A stretch of DNA of 64,000 bases from Actibacterium sp. 188UL27-1 (lineage in GTDB: Bacteria; Pseudomonadota; Alphaproteobacteria; Rhodobacterales; Rhodobacteraceae): positions 124,001 to 188,000 of the forward strand of contig NZ_JAFEUL010000008.1 in assembly GCF_016901225.1 (NCBI RefSeq), read 5' to 3'. Below are positions 26,696 through 35,395 of the stretch, piece by piece; within the stretch, counting starts at the first letter, position 1; every line of letters starts with the position of its first letter. The notes below the pieces were generated by a model. It saw only the letters and a program-made list of their open reading frames with translations. It was not told where the DNA came from and searched no databases. The translations under genes were made by a program, and so were the position numbers.

Positions 26696-26947
26696 CTAAT
26701 TCACTAAGGCAATGACGCCCATCCAAAAGACCAGCATGGCAATCCAACCAAACTGCGCCGCAATCAGGCTGAGCAGAAACAACAATACCAAGGGAAAAAG
26801 TACGAGGACAGCGCGGCGGGGTTGCGGGCTTTGCCGCAGAGCCGCTTCGATCTCGGACAGCGACCGGGAGCGCCAGACCCCGGCGATCAGCATGGCCGAG
26901 ACCCGCAGCACGAAGCGCGCGACCTGGTGATGAATCATGTGAGCCAT
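26696..26947 (-). CDS. Small membrane protein, 83 residues
   Basis: The first 45 residues are basic and amphipathic (MAHMIHHQVARFVLRVSAML). Then come two close hydrophobic segments (LVLFPLVLLFLLSLIAA and GWIAMLVFWMGVIALV). ATG at 26947 follows GAAGGAGGAG. The combination of a strong ribosome site, a clean start and a helical membrane pattern supports a real gene. Function unknown. Confidence 0.7.
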   Translation of the reverse strand: MAHMIHHQVARFVLRVSAMLIAGVWRSRSLSEIEAALRQSPQPRRAVLVLFPLVLLFLLSLIAAQFGWIAMLVFWMGVIALVN

Positions 26948-27465
26948 TGCCGGGGCTCCTCCTTCCCCCTGCGGCGAACGGTACCAAAGCGGGCGACGGA
27001 AACAACCCATACCGCAGCATCTTGGCCCCTTGCGCCCGGGTGCATTACCCATCAGGCCCGGGTGAAGAAAAGAGGGCTATTGACCGATCTGGGCGATGTC
27101 AATCCCCGGGACATCCGCCCCCGGTATATCCGCGCGGATTTGTTCGGTGGAGACAGCGGTTAGCTAGTACCAAGTCGTCCACCTGATGGCGCCATGCGGT
27201 TTGAAAAAAGTGTAAAGCCTGGATCCGCGGCTTTGATCATGGGCTGTCCCATTCACCGGCATCCCAGGGCTGGGCCCGTTTTCACCCGCCTGGCACGGCG
27301 CATGGGTCTAGAAGATCTCACCGCATTTTGGATAATGGCCCGGCCCGTTGGCCAGATATTCCGCCGTGACCGCATGTCACGATCCGATCAGGGGCACTTT
27401 TGAGTGGGCTGATCGAGGGATGCCGGATTCCACACCTTTCACAAGGTTTGTCAGGTCGCCCAATG
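26948..27465. other. Gap of about 520 bp without a recognised gene
   Basis: Lies between the divergently read small membrane gene and the TRAP terminator. Short open frames (for example 27194-27403) show no recognisable domain, ribosome site or family text. Nothing else was seen. Confidence 0.5.
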
Positions 27466-27499
27466 AAAACGCGCGGACCATGGCCGGACCGCGCGTTTT
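27466..27499 (-). terminator. Terminator after the TRAP binding-protein gene
   Basis: 11-bp stem AAAACGCGCGG/CCGCGCGTTTT around a 12-base loop. The stem ends in a T-run when read on the minus strand, 19 bases past the dctP stop. Confidence 0.8.
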
Positions 27500-27517
27500 A
27501 CCTGTCTGTGTCTGCCC

Positions 27518-28582
27518 TTACTGCAGGTCTTTTCCGCGGCCTTCGTCAATCTCGGCCTCTGCTTCGGCGACGGCCTCGCTGAGGGCGGTAAAGATCTCCT
27601 CACCCTTGTCGACATTGCCTTTGAACCAGTCAAAGACAGGCGCGGCGGCCTCTTTGAATGCGGCCTTTTCCTCAGGCGTTGGCACGTAGAGGTCACCGCC
27701 GCCGGCCACGAATTCCTCGTAAGCGGCGATGGATTTGCGCTTGGGCGAGGCGAAGGTGGCCTGCTGGAGCTGGTAGAAACCATCGACGATGACGCGGCGC
27801 ATGCCCTCATCCATCTCTGTGAACTTGGCGTTCGACATCCACCAGAGCGCACCCATATAAGCGTGGCCGTCGAGCGTCACATATTGCAGGCCGGCATCGG
27901 GGAATTTCATGCTCATGATGTCGGTGATGCCGTTTTTGGAGCCCTCAACCACCCCGGTCTGGAAGCTAGTGAACAGTTCTGGCCACGGGATTGGCGTGGG
28001 TGCGGCACCCAGGGCTGTTACAAGCTCCTGCGGTAGATCGGCGACCACTGTGCGGATTTTCAGCCCTTCCATGTCGGCGGGGGAGGCTACCCGGCGTTTG
28101 GTATTGGCAAAGTTGCGCCAGCCGCCGGTATTGCCAATGGTCATCAGGCGGATCGAATTGTCACTGTCGGCCAGGGCCATGTCGCGCATCGTGCGGGTGA
28201 AATCGGTGTCAGTCAGCACCTTTTCGGCCACCCTGTCATCGGCCATCAGGTAAGGCAGATCGAGGACCTGGACGTAGGGAAAGATGCCCGACGCGCCGCC
28301 CGAGGTGGAGATGTAGATGTCGATGGAGCCATCGGCGACACCGGCCAGACATTCCGCCCCGTTGGAGCAAAGCTGGGTGCCGATGAACAATTCGACCTCG
28401 ATCGCGCCGTTCGACGCGGCCTCCACGTAGTTTTTAAAGACGACCAGACCGTCATAGTCCTCGTCGTTTTCATTGGAGTTGGCCGTGGCCCGCAACGTGA
28501 TCTTGTCCTGGGCCCATGCCGCGACGGACGACCCCGCCAGTAGAGCCGTCGTGACGACAGCCGTGGTTAATCCCTTGAGCAT
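27518..28582 (-). CDS. dctP: TRAP transporter solute-binding protein (DctP family)
   Basis: This 354-residue periplasmic receptor of a tripartite TRAP transporter has the signal peptide MLKGLTTAVVTTALLAGSSV ending near AWA. DctP-family text includes GWRNFANTKRRVASPADMEG, LKIRT and the PEL-FTSFQTGVVEGSKNG region, with the arginine that usually binds a carboxylate or sulfonate. ATG at 28582 follows GGGAGG. It is the last gene after dctQ and dctM, on the same strand as a flavin-dependent monooxygenase set, which suggests it delivers that set's substrate. Confidence 0.93.
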   Translation of the reverse strand: MLKGLTTAVVTTALLAGSSVAAWAQDKITLRATANSNENDEDYDGLVVFKNYVEAASNGAIEVELFIGTQLCSNGAECLAGVADGSIDIYISTSGGASGIFPYVQVLDLPYLMADDRVAEKVLTDTDFTRTMRDMALADSDNSIRLMTIGNTGGWRNFANTKRRVASPADMEGLKIRTVVADLPQELVTALGAAPTPIPWPELFTSFQTGVVEGSKNGITDIMSMKFPDAGLQYVTLDGHAYMGALWWMSNAKFTEMDEGMRRVIVDGFYQLQQATFASPKRKSIAAYEEFVAGGGDLYVPTPEEKAAFKEAAAPVFDWFKGNVDKGEEIFTALSEAVAEAEAEIDEGRGKDLQ

Positions 28583-28602
28583 GAAAAACCTCCCATATTG
28601 CA

Positions 28603-30129
28603 TCAGGGTGAAACGAATCCCGTCAGGCGCGGGATCGTCATGGAGATGGCCGGAACATAGGTGATCAGGAAGATCACAAAGATCTCGATGGCCAGAAACG
28701 GTAGGATGGCGCGGGCGATGGTTTCGACCCGTTCGCCGGAGACAGAGCTGGCCACAAACAGCACCAGCCCCATGGGCGGCGTCGCCAGACCGACTGTCAG
28801 ATTGACGCTCATGATGATGGCGAAGTGGACGGGGTGGACGCCCATTTCAACGAAGATCGGGCCGAGGATGGGGCCCAGGATGATGATCGCAGGCCCGGCA
28901 TCCAGGAACATGCCGACGATGAACAGCAGGATGTTGATCAGGAACAGCAGGATCAGGGGGTTTTCGCTGAGCGCGAGGATGAAATCGGCCAGGACCTGGG
29001 GCGCGTTCGACAAAGCCACGACGGTTTTGAAGCTGACCGCCGCGCCGACCAGCAACAGGACGGTGGCCGATGCCATGGCGGAGCGGGTCAGGACAGGCCC
29101 CAGATCGCGCACCTTCATGGAGCGCAGGACGAAAAAGCTGATGATGAGTGCGTAAAAGACGGCGATCGCGCTGGCCTCTGTCGGGGTGAAGACGCCAACC
29201 AAGATGCCGCCCAGGATGATGATCGGGGTTTGCAGCGGCGCAACCGCCTTTTTGCAGACCATGCGGAAGTCATGGCTGACCTGGCCGCGATAGGCGCGGA
29301 GCATCAGGTCGGTGGCGATGTAGCAGACCACGAAAGAAATGAGCGGAATGAGTGTCCCCGCGGGGACAACGGTCCCGTCCTCTTGCACCGTTTCCGACCC
29401 GATGCCCGTCGTTGCGGTCAAGATCAGATAGAGCAGCCCACCGATATTCAGGCGCAGCAAGACGAGGCTGACATAGTATTCGACCGGGCTGATGGCGCTG
29501 TCTTGCTTCACAATGCGCTCGGCCTTGGGCAGGTCGTAGCGGTCGGCCAGCACGCGCACCATGACCATCAGGCCGACGCCGACGAGGATGCCGGGCACGA
29601 TCCCGGCCAGGAACAGGGCCGCCACGCTTTCGCCCATCACATAGGCATAGATGATCATGATGCCCGATGGCGGGATGATTGGGCCGATGACCGATGAAGC
29701 GGCAGTGATCGCGGCGGCAAAACGGCGGGTATAGCCGTTCTTTTCCATCGCCGGGATCAGGGTTGAGCCGAGTGCCGATGTGTCAGCGACGGCCGAGCCC
29801 GAGAGACCGGCGAACAGGATCGAGGACAGGATATTCACATGGGCCAGTCCGCCGCGCAGGTGCCCCATGAAGGCCTGGGAGAATTCGACTAGGCGCGTGG
29901 TGATGCCGCCGCGGTTCATGATCTCTCCCGCGAGCATAAAGAAAGGCAGCGCCATCAGGGGGAAGCTGTCCATGCCGTTATAGAGGTTGCGGTAGAGGAG
30001 CTTGAGGTCGCTTTCCTGTCCCGTTGCGATGAGCATGCCGCCCGGTGCGGCCAGCAGCGCGAAAAAGACTGGCAGCCCGATCATCAGCAGGATCAAGAAG
30101 ATTGGTAGGAACCAGATGAGGGCGGTCAT
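28603..30129 (-). CDS. dctM: TRAP transporter large permease (DctM family), unusually long
   Basis: This inner-membrane permease has family text such as PLMALPFFMLAGEIMNRGGI, LSGSAVADTSALGSTLIPAM and IIPPSGIMIIYAYVMGESVA. It has 508 residues, whereas most DctM proteins have about 425-430. The extra length lies after about residue 205, where a segment with two more hydrophobic stretches (YVSLVLLRLNIGGLLYLILT and LIPLISFVVCYIATDLM) precedes the usual continuation ILGGILVGVFTPTEASA. The stop overlaps nothing; its start overlaps the dctQ stop (ATGA type). A copy of the 16-bp palindrome lies inside the insert. Confidence 0.93.
   Translation of the reverse strand: MTALIWFLPIFLILLMIGLPVFFALLAAPGGMLIATGQESDLKLLYRNLYNGMDSFPLMALPFFMLAGEIMNRGGITTRLVEFSQAFMGHLRGGLAHVNILSSILFAGLSGSAVADTSALGSTLIPAMEKNGYTRRFAAAITAASSVIGPIIPPSGIMIIYAYVMGESVAALFLAGIVPGILVGVGLMVMVRVLADRYDLPKAERIVKQDSAISPVEYYVSLVLLRLNIGGLLYLILTATTGIGSETVQEDGTVVPAGTLIPLISFVVCYIATDLMLRAYRGQVSHDFRMVCKKAVAPLQTPIIILGGILVGVFTPTEASAIAVFYALIISFFVLRSMKVRDLGPVLTRSAMASATVLLLVGAAVSFKTVVALSNAPQVLADFILALSENPLILLFLINILLFIVGMFLDAGPAIIILGPILGPIFVEMGVHPVHFAIIMSVNLTVGLATPPMGLVLFVASSVSGERVETIARAILPFLAIEIFVIFLITYVPAISMTIPRLTGFVSP
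29353..29368. repeat. 16-bp palindrome TGTCCCCGCGGGGACA, copy 3
   Basis: Third perfect copy, within dctM, coding VVPAGT on the minus strand. It lies in the segment that makes this DctM longer than usual. Confidence 0.9.
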
Positions 30130-30734
30130 TCTGCCCCCGCCACGTTTGGTTCGGCCAAGGGTGGGAGGTCGTCGCCGCCACCGACAAGGGTGATGATGCT
30201 GCGGATCAGCAACTCTGCACTCACGATGATCATCAATGTGAGCCCGACAACCAGCGAGGCCATCATATGGGAGCGGGGCATCTTGGCCAGGCCAAATTCA
30301 ATACTCAAATCGCTGATGCTGGGCAGGATGTAAGTGTAAAGAGAGGCCGTCTTGAATGTGCCTGCGAACCCCGTCACCTCGGCCCAGCCGATCTGCAGCG
30401 CGTAGACCATGACCAGAACTGCGATCAGTAAAAGCGTCATGCTGAGGATGGTGGCAAACAGTCGGGGCAGGGCGCGTTCCAGCATATCAATGACCACAAA
30501 CCCACCCCGTCGGAACGAGGCCGGAGCCACGAGGCCTGTCATCCAGAGCATGCAGAACCGCGCGGCCTCTTCGGACCAGGGCAAGGCGTCGTTCAGGATG
30601 TAGCGGGAGAAGACCTGGATCAGGATGAAGATGACCATGATGGCCAGCGCCAGCATTCCCAGCACCCGGCAGGCGGCCAGAACGGTGTCGTTAAATAGCC
30701 GGAGCGGAGCCAAGAGGCCCATCAGCACACCCAT
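30126..30734 (-). CDS. dctQ: TRAP transporter small permease (DctQ family)
   Basis: The protein has 202 residues with four membrane helices. Family text includes IQVFSRYILNDALPWSEEAA and RFCMLWMTGLVAPASFRRGG. It forms the membrane core with DctM. The start ATG at 30734 follows GGGAGGAG. The stop overlaps the dctM start by four bases, which implies coupled translation. An 84-bp gap separates it from the flavin reductase gene upstream, so the TRAP genes may be part of the same transcript as the monooxygenase genes. Confidence 0.93.
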   Translation of the reverse strand: MGVLMGLLAPLRLFNDTVLAACRVLGMLALAIMVIFILIQVFSRYILNDALPWSEEAARFCMLWMTGLVAPASFRRGGFVVIDMLERALPRLFATILSMTLLLIAVLVMVYALQIGWAEVTGFAGTFKTASLYTYILPSISDLSIEFGLAKMPRSHMMASLVVGLTLMIIVSAELLIRSIITLVGGGDDLPPLAEPNVAGAE

Positions 30735-30818
30735 TTCGGGCTCCTCCCTTCCCGATCGGTTGGTCCGATCATTGTTGTCGGGGGCCGGTTGATCCGGTCC
30801 TTCCCATACCTTTGCGGG

Positions 30819-31337
30819 TTATGACCCGTTCGTAAAGAACCCGTAGGCGCCTTGAGCAAAAACAAGCGGTTGGCCGATGCTGTGGGCCGCGTTCTGGACC
30901 AGGCCGACGATAATCGTGTGATCACCCGCATCGTGCTGTGCATGGGTCAGGCAATCGAACCGCGACAGGCAATCGGTCAGGTGTGGCGTGCCGTTCGTGT
31001 CCATCGTCCATGCTGTGCCGTCGAACGCGGTGCCGTCCTTGGCAAACCGGGTGGCGAGGGCGGCCTGATCATTGCGCAGGACATGGATGGCGAAATGCTG
31101 GGCGGTCATGAATGCGGGGTAGCGGCTGGAGTTTTTGCCGGGTGACCATAGGACCAGCGGTGGATCGAGCGAGACGCTGGCAAAGCTGTTGGCCGTCATC
31201 GCAAGGGGCCCCTTGGCTGAGGCGCAGGTGACCACGGTAACACCCGTGGCGAAACATCCCAGCGCATCACGATAGGTGCGCGCGCTGGTCGTAGGATTAA
31301 ACGTTTCCATCTGCAGGTGTCCCGCGCCGTCTGCCAT
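30819..31337 (-). CDS. Flavin reductase (HpaC/SsuE-like)
   Basis: This 172-residue flavin reductase-like domain protein has the typical start of the fold (YRDALGCFATGVTVVTC, MTANSFASVSLDPPLV, FAIHVL). It supplies reduced FMN to a two-component monooxygenase, using NAD(P)H. The ATG at 31337 shares its base with the stop of the aldo/keto reductase gene (TGATG), so translation is coupled. A second ATG at 31310 is possible but has a weaker ribosome site. The SsuD-like monooxygenase two genes upstream is the obvious partner. Confidence 0.9.
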   Translation of the reverse strand: MADGAGHLQMETFNPTTSARTYRDALGCFATGVTVVTCASAKGPLAMTANSFASVSLDPPLVLWSPGKNSSRYPAFMTAQHFAIHVLRNDQAALATRFAKDGTAFDGTAWTMDTNGTPHLTDCLSRFDCLTHAQHDAGDHTIIVGLVQNAAHSIGQPLVFAQGAYGFFTNGS

Positions 31338-32230
31338 CAGGGGACCTCGTGCCCCAAGGCGTGAGTGTAGAGCGTGAACCAGGTCTGGCGATCCATCTTG
31401 ACCTTGAGCGCGTCGGCAAATGTCTTGATCCGGTCGATGCGGTTCGTGCCCATGACGGGCAGGATCCCGGCGGGGTGGGCGAGCAGCCAAGCGACGGCGA
31501 CGGCGGCTTCATCTGCGCCGTACTGGTCACCCACAGCTTTCATTGCGGCGCGTAACGCACTGTTTTCGCTTTTAAACAAGGCGCCGCCACCAAGGGGTGA
31601 CCAGGCCATCGGCTTGATGATGCGTTCCTGCAGGAATGCGATATCGCCATTGGTGAACGGGGCGTGGTGGAGCAGGCTAACCTCGATCTGGTTGGTGACC
31701 AGTTTCGTGTGCATCGCGGATTGCAGCAAGGTCCAGTCATGTAGTTTGAAGTTCGATACGCCGACGGCGCGGACTTTGCCCGATCCCACGACCTCGTCCA
31801 AGGCGGCACCGGTTTCGTAGTGGTCCATCAAAGGATCGGGCCGGTGGATCAACAGCAGGTCGATCTGGTCGATATTCATCAATCGCAAGGAGTTATCGAC
31901 CGATGTTACGACGTGTTGGCGGCTCGTATCGTAGTATTTGACCGGCGCATCGGCATAGATCCCGGCGGGTGCAACGATATCGCATTTGGTCACGATCTCG
32001 ACCTGCTCACGCAAGGCGGGGGCGGCTTTCAGGGTGGCGCCAAACAGTGCTTCGGCCTCGTACCCGCCGTAGATGTCGGCTTGGTCCATGGTGGTGATGC
32101 CTTGCTCCAGGCAGGCTTCAACCTTGGCCTGAACATGGGCGGGGCTGGTATCGTCATCATCGCCCAGGCGCCACATACCATAGACGATGCGGCTGAAATC
32201 AAGACCGGGGGCCAGTGTGGTGCGTTCCAT
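31337..32230 (-). CDS. Aldo/keto reductase
   Basis: This 297-residue TIM-barrel NADPH-dependent reductase has a complete catalytic tetrad: D49 and Y54 (DQADIY), K82 (VTKCD) and H129 (LLLIHR). Substrate-loop text is ADIYGGYEAEALFG, and the cofactor end shows MAWSPLGGG and LPVMGTNRIDRI. It reduces an aldehyde or ketone, here plausibly the aldehyde formed by C-S cleavage of a sulfonate. Start and stop codons overlap the neighbouring genes as TGATG on both sides. The ATG at 32230 follows AGGAGAG. Confidence 0.93.
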   Translation of the reverse strand: MERTTLAPGLDFSRIVYGMWRLGDDDDTSPAHVQAKVEACLEQGITTMDQADIYGGYEAEALFGATLKAAPALREQVEIVTKCDIVAPAGIYADAPVKYYDTSRQHVVTSVDNSLRLMNIDQIDLLLIHRPDPLMDHYETGAALDEVVGSGKVRAVGVSNFKLHDWTLLQSAMHTKLVTNQIEVSLLHHAPFTNGDIAFLQERIIKPMAWSPLGGGALFKSENSALRAAMKAVGDQYGADEAAVAVAWLLAHPAGILPVMGTNRIDRIKTFADALKVKMDRQTWFTLYTHALGHEVP

Positions 32231-33384
32231 CAACGTCGCTCTCCTGCGCCCAGCGGCGTCTTAGGTGTATCTGCGGGGACCCTGCCATAAACCTCTGGCA
32301 GGGAACAGGTTTTCAGCTGCGGCATGACCTTTTCGCCGAAGTGGCGGCATTCATCCAGATGGGGGTAGCCGGAGAAGATGAAGGCGCGGATGCCCATCTT
32401 TTTGTACGCTTCGATCTGGGTTAAGATCTGATCGGCGGAGCCAACAAGGGCTGCACCGCAGCCGGATCGCGCCCGGCCGATCCCGGTCCAGAGATGCGGT
32501 TCGATATAGCCGAACTTGTCTGCCAATTCCCGCGCCTTGGCCTGGTGGGCGACACCCAGCGATGTGCTGTCATGGGCCCGGTCGCGGATCAGTTGGCCAT
32601 ATTCGTCATCGAGCTTGCTGACCAGATATTCAGCATATTCTTTGGCTTCGGCTTCGGTGTCGCGGACAATTATGTGGACACGGAGGCCATAATCCAGCGT
32701 TCGATCATAGTTTTCAGCGATTTGATGGACAGCCTTCATGCGTTCGGCCAGTTGATCCTTGGGCTCTGGCCACATCAGATAGACGTCGCAATGTTGGCCG
32801 CACAGATCCAAGGCCGAAGGCGAGTAGCCGCCAAAATATAGCAGGGGTCCACCGGTCTGATATGGGCGCGCCGGATCCGTTGTGATCCCTTTGAAATCAT
32901 AGATTTCGCCGCTGTAATTGATGTGATCCCGGGTCCAGGACTGTTTCAAGATCTCGACCACTTCGCGGGACCGCTGGTAGCGGTAGGTGCTCTCGGCGAC
33001 CTCACCGGGGAAGTCGGACGAGATGATGTTGACCGTCAACCGACCCTTCAGCATGTGATCCAGCGTCGCGATGGTGCGGGCGAGCATGATGGGCTGCATC
33101 TCACCACACCGAACCGCGGCCAGCATGTTGATCCGGTCAGTGATGGGAGCGCATCCGGCAACAAAGCTGAGCGTGTCTTGCCCGACCTGATAGGATGAGG
33201 GGCACAAGATGTTGCGAAAGCCCTGTGCCTCTGCTTCTTTCAGGATCGCGCTGCAATGGTCCCAGGATGATCGCAGGTCGCCATCGGGCACACCAAGGAA
33301 TTGGTAATCGTCCGAACAGAGGGCTGCGAACCACGATACCTCAGCGGCATCCAGATCAGCAGAGGTGACAGGGACAATCGTCAT
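32230..33384 (-). CDS. FMNH2-dependent alkanesulfonate-type monooxygenase (LLM class, SsuD-like)
   Basis: This 384-residue bacterial-luciferase-like monooxygenase resembles SsuD: RLTVNIISSDFPGE, then ARSGCGAALVGSADQIL and the C-terminal FIFSGYPHLDECRHFGEKVM, which is close to the SsuD ending. SsuD-type enzymes split the C-S bond of a sulfonate with reduced FMN and oxygen, giving sulfite and an aldehyde. The ATG at 33384 follows CGGAGA. It heads a minus-strand operon with an aldo/keto reductase and a flavin reductase and diverges from a GntR regulator. The sulfonate could be sulfoquinovose or another sulfo-sugar (inference). Confidence 0.9.
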   Translation of the reverse strand: MTIVPVTSADLDAAEVSWFAALCSDDYQFLGVPDGDLRSSWDHCSAILKEAEAQGFRNILCPSSYQVGQDTLSFVAGCAPITDRINMLAAVRCGEMQPIMLARTIATLDHMLKGRLTVNIISSDFPGEVAESTYRYQRSREVVEILKQSWTRDHINYSGEIYDFKGITTDPARPYQTGGPLLYFGGYSPSALDLCGQHCDVYLMWPEPKDQLAERMKAVHQIAENYDRTLDYGLRVHIIVRDTEAEAKEYAEYLVSKLDDEYGQLIRDRAHDSTSLGVAHQAKARELADKFGYIEPHLWTGIGRARSGCGAALVGSADQILTQIEAYKKMGIRAFIFSGYPHLDECRHFGEKVMPQLKTCSLPEVYGRVPADTPKTPLGAGERR

Positions 33385-33430
33385 CGAATCTCCGAAACTG
33401 ACATGCATTTTCGCTTGCGTAACACTGGCC

Positions 33431-33444
33431 TTGATGTAGATCAA
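33431..33444. promoter_or_regulatory. Candidate GntR operator in divergent promoter
   Basis: Inverted repeat TTGAT-GTAG-ATCAA, with a further ATCAA at 33451-33455. It sits between the divergent monooxygenase and GntR starts, a usual place for a GntR-family operator. Based on position and symmetry only. Confidence 0.35.
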
Positions 33445-33471
33445 TCCTGTATCAATTTTGCATGACGGGCC

Positions 33472-34164
33472 ATGGACGACCACGCTTCCCCACCGCTTTA
33501 CAAACAGATCAGCGCCTTGATCTTGCGAGAGATCATGGCCGGGCGTTTGGTCGATGGAGAGAAGCTGGCGCCGGAACGGGATATGGCGGATCAGTTCGGC
33601 ACGTCCGTCGGTACGTTGCGCAAGGCACTGGCGGATCTGGACGGCCAAGGTGTGTTGGAGCGCGTGCAGGGGTCAGGGAACTACATCAAAGCCAGCGCAG
33701 AATTGTCTGGTATATATTCGTTTTTTCGCCTTGAGCTGCCTGGTGGGGGTGGGCTTCCCACCGCTTTGGTTTTGTCTGTGGATAAAGGCGCGCCGCCTGA
33801 GGCGTTCCAGCTTGGCGAGACGGGGCACCGGATCCGGCGACAGCGCAACCTGGATGGCCAGCCGGTTGCAATCGAAGAGATCTGGTTGGCCGGGGACCGT
33901 GCCGAGACGGTCAGCTGCGCCGATCTGTCCGACAGTTTGTATCACTATTATAAAGCCCGGCTGGGTCTGTGGATCGCACGGGTCGAAGATCGTGTTGGCG
34001 TGGCGCCGATCCCGGGTTGGGGGGCAGCGGGGCTGGGCCGGTCCACACAAACCATGATGGGGCATGTGACGCGCATCGGATGGGCGCAGGACGGGCGGCG
34101 GGCCGAGGGCTCGTTTACCTGGTTTCATCCAGAGCTGTGCCATTACACCAATCGGATGACCTGA
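33472..34164 (+). CDS. GntR-family regulator, HutC/UTRA type
   Basis: The protein has 230 residues. An N-terminal winged helix (PLYKQISALILREIMAGRLV, FGTSVGTLRKALADLDGQGV) is followed by a UTRA effector domain. UTRA regulators usually sense sugars, amino-sugars or histidine-derived compounds. It is divergent from the sulfonate monooxygenase operon and directly upstream of a sugar-type oxidoreductase gene, so it probably controls both. The effector is likely the pathway substrate or an intermediate. Confidence 0.92.
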   Translation: MDDHASPPLYKQISALILREIMAGRLVDGEKLAPERDMADQFGTSVGTLRKALADLDGQGVLERVQGSGNYIKASAELSGIYSFFRLELPGGGGLPTALVLSVDKGAPPEAFQLGETGHRIRRQRNLDGQPVAIEEIWLAGDRAETVSCADLSDSLYHYYKARLGLWIARVEDRVGVAPIPGWGAAGLGRSTQTMMGHVTRIGWAQDGRRAEGSFTWFHPELCHYTNRMT

Positions 34165-34177
34165 AGGAGGGATGCGC

Positions 34178-35293
34178 GTGCCAGTCACGTATGGAGTTAT
34201 TGGGTGCGGCATGATGGGCCGCGAGCACCTACGCAATATCGCATTGTTGGGTGACGCCCGTGTCGGCGCGATCTTTGAGCCGGATGCAGAGATGGCCGCG
34301 GCGGCCCAGGCAACGGCTCCGGCGGCAGCGATGGAGCCTTCGCTGGACGCGTTGTTGCAGCGCAACGATCTGGATTGTCTGGTGATTGCCAGCCCGAACC
34401 ACTTGCACATGACGCAGCTGGAACAGGTGGCCGCGATCCGGGCCCTGCCGGTTCTGGTGGAAAAGCCGCTTTATACCGACGGGGCGGGGCTGGCTGCGCT
34501 GCGCGCTTTGCAAGCCAGCTACGCCGCGCCGATCTGGGTCGCGATGGAGTATCGTTACATGCCCCCGATCACAGCGTTGCTGCAACAGGCCGATGCGATC
34601 ACCGGCGGGGTCAAGATGCTGACCATCCGCGAGCACCGCTTTCCCTTCCTTGAAAAGGTCGGCCATTGGAATCGCTTCAACCACCAGACAGGCGGCACCC
34701 TGGTTGAGAAATGCTGCCATTTCTTTGATCTGATGCGGCTGGTTCTGAAGTCAGAGCCGGTGCGCGTGATGGCCAGTGGCGGGCAGGTCCTGAATCATCT
34801 GGAGGAAAACTACAACGGTGCCGTGCCGGATATCTGGGACGCGGCCTATGTGATCGTCGATTTCGCCAATGGTGCCCGCGCGATGTTGGAGCTGTGTATG
34901 TTCGCCGAAGGCAGCACCTATCAAGAAGAGATCAGCGCGGTTGGACCCCGGGGCAAGATCGAGGCGCTGGTGCCCGGGCCGGGACGGTTCTGGCCCGAGG
35001 CGCTTGGCGCCCCGCCGGAGCCCAAGGTGGTGGTCAGCCCGCGGTCGCCCAAGGGGCCACAGGTGCAGACGATCCCCGTCGATCCGACCTTGCTCGCCGC
35101 TGGGGACCACAATGGATCCACGTTCTATCAGCATGAGCGGTTTTTGGATGTCGTCAAAGGCAGCGCCGCGCCGGAGGTGACGCTGGCCGATGGATGGGCG
35201 GCGGTCGCCATCGGCCTTGCCGCGCAGGAAGCGGCGATCACCGGGCAGATGGTCGCGATGACGCCGGACTGGCGGGAGGCCGCGCGGGTTTAG
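34178..35293 (+). CDS. Gfo/Idh/MocA-family oxidoreductase
   Basis: This 371-residue NAD(P)-dependent dehydrogenase is of the glucose-fructose oxidoreductase / inositol dehydrogenase family. The Rossmann motif is YGVIGCGMMGREH, the family motif is VLVEKPLY, and the second domain has GHWNRFNHQTGG and LVEKCCHFFDLMR. The GTG at 34178 is preferred because AAGGAGG lies seven bases upstream. The ATG at 34172 would leave only one base between site and start. It is eight codons or less from the GntR stop and probably in one operon. It may oxidise a sugar or sulfo-sugar; the substrate is not visible. Confidence 0.9.
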   Translation: MPVTYGVIGCGMMGREHLRNIALLGDARVGAIFEPDAEMAAAAQATAPAAAMEPSLDALLQRNDLDCLVIASPNHLHMTQLEQVAAIRALPVLVEKPLYTDGAGLAALRALQASYAAPIWVAMEYRYMPPITALLQQADAITGGVKMLTIREHRFPFLEKVGHWNRFNHQTGGTLVEKCCHFFDLMRLVLKSEPVRVMASGGQVLNHLEENYNGAVPDIWDAAYVIVDFANGARAMLELCMFAEGSTYQEEISAVGPRGKIEALVPGPGRFWPEALGAPPEPKVVVSPRSPKGPQVQTIPVDPTLLAAGDHNGSTFYQHERFLDVVKGSAAPEVTLADGWAAVAIGLAAQEAAITGQMVAMTPDWREAARV

Positions 35294-35395
35294 CGCGCGT
35301 CACCCTTTCGTGAACTGATCCATTGAAATGCACGGCAAAAATGCGCATCTTCATGGGACAAGTATATTTTGACAAAAATCACAGGGGTTTTCATC

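Noticed and set aside
26577-26699. 40-codon plus-strand frame between two small membrane genes
   Set aside because: No ribosome site and no recognisable pattern; probably chance.
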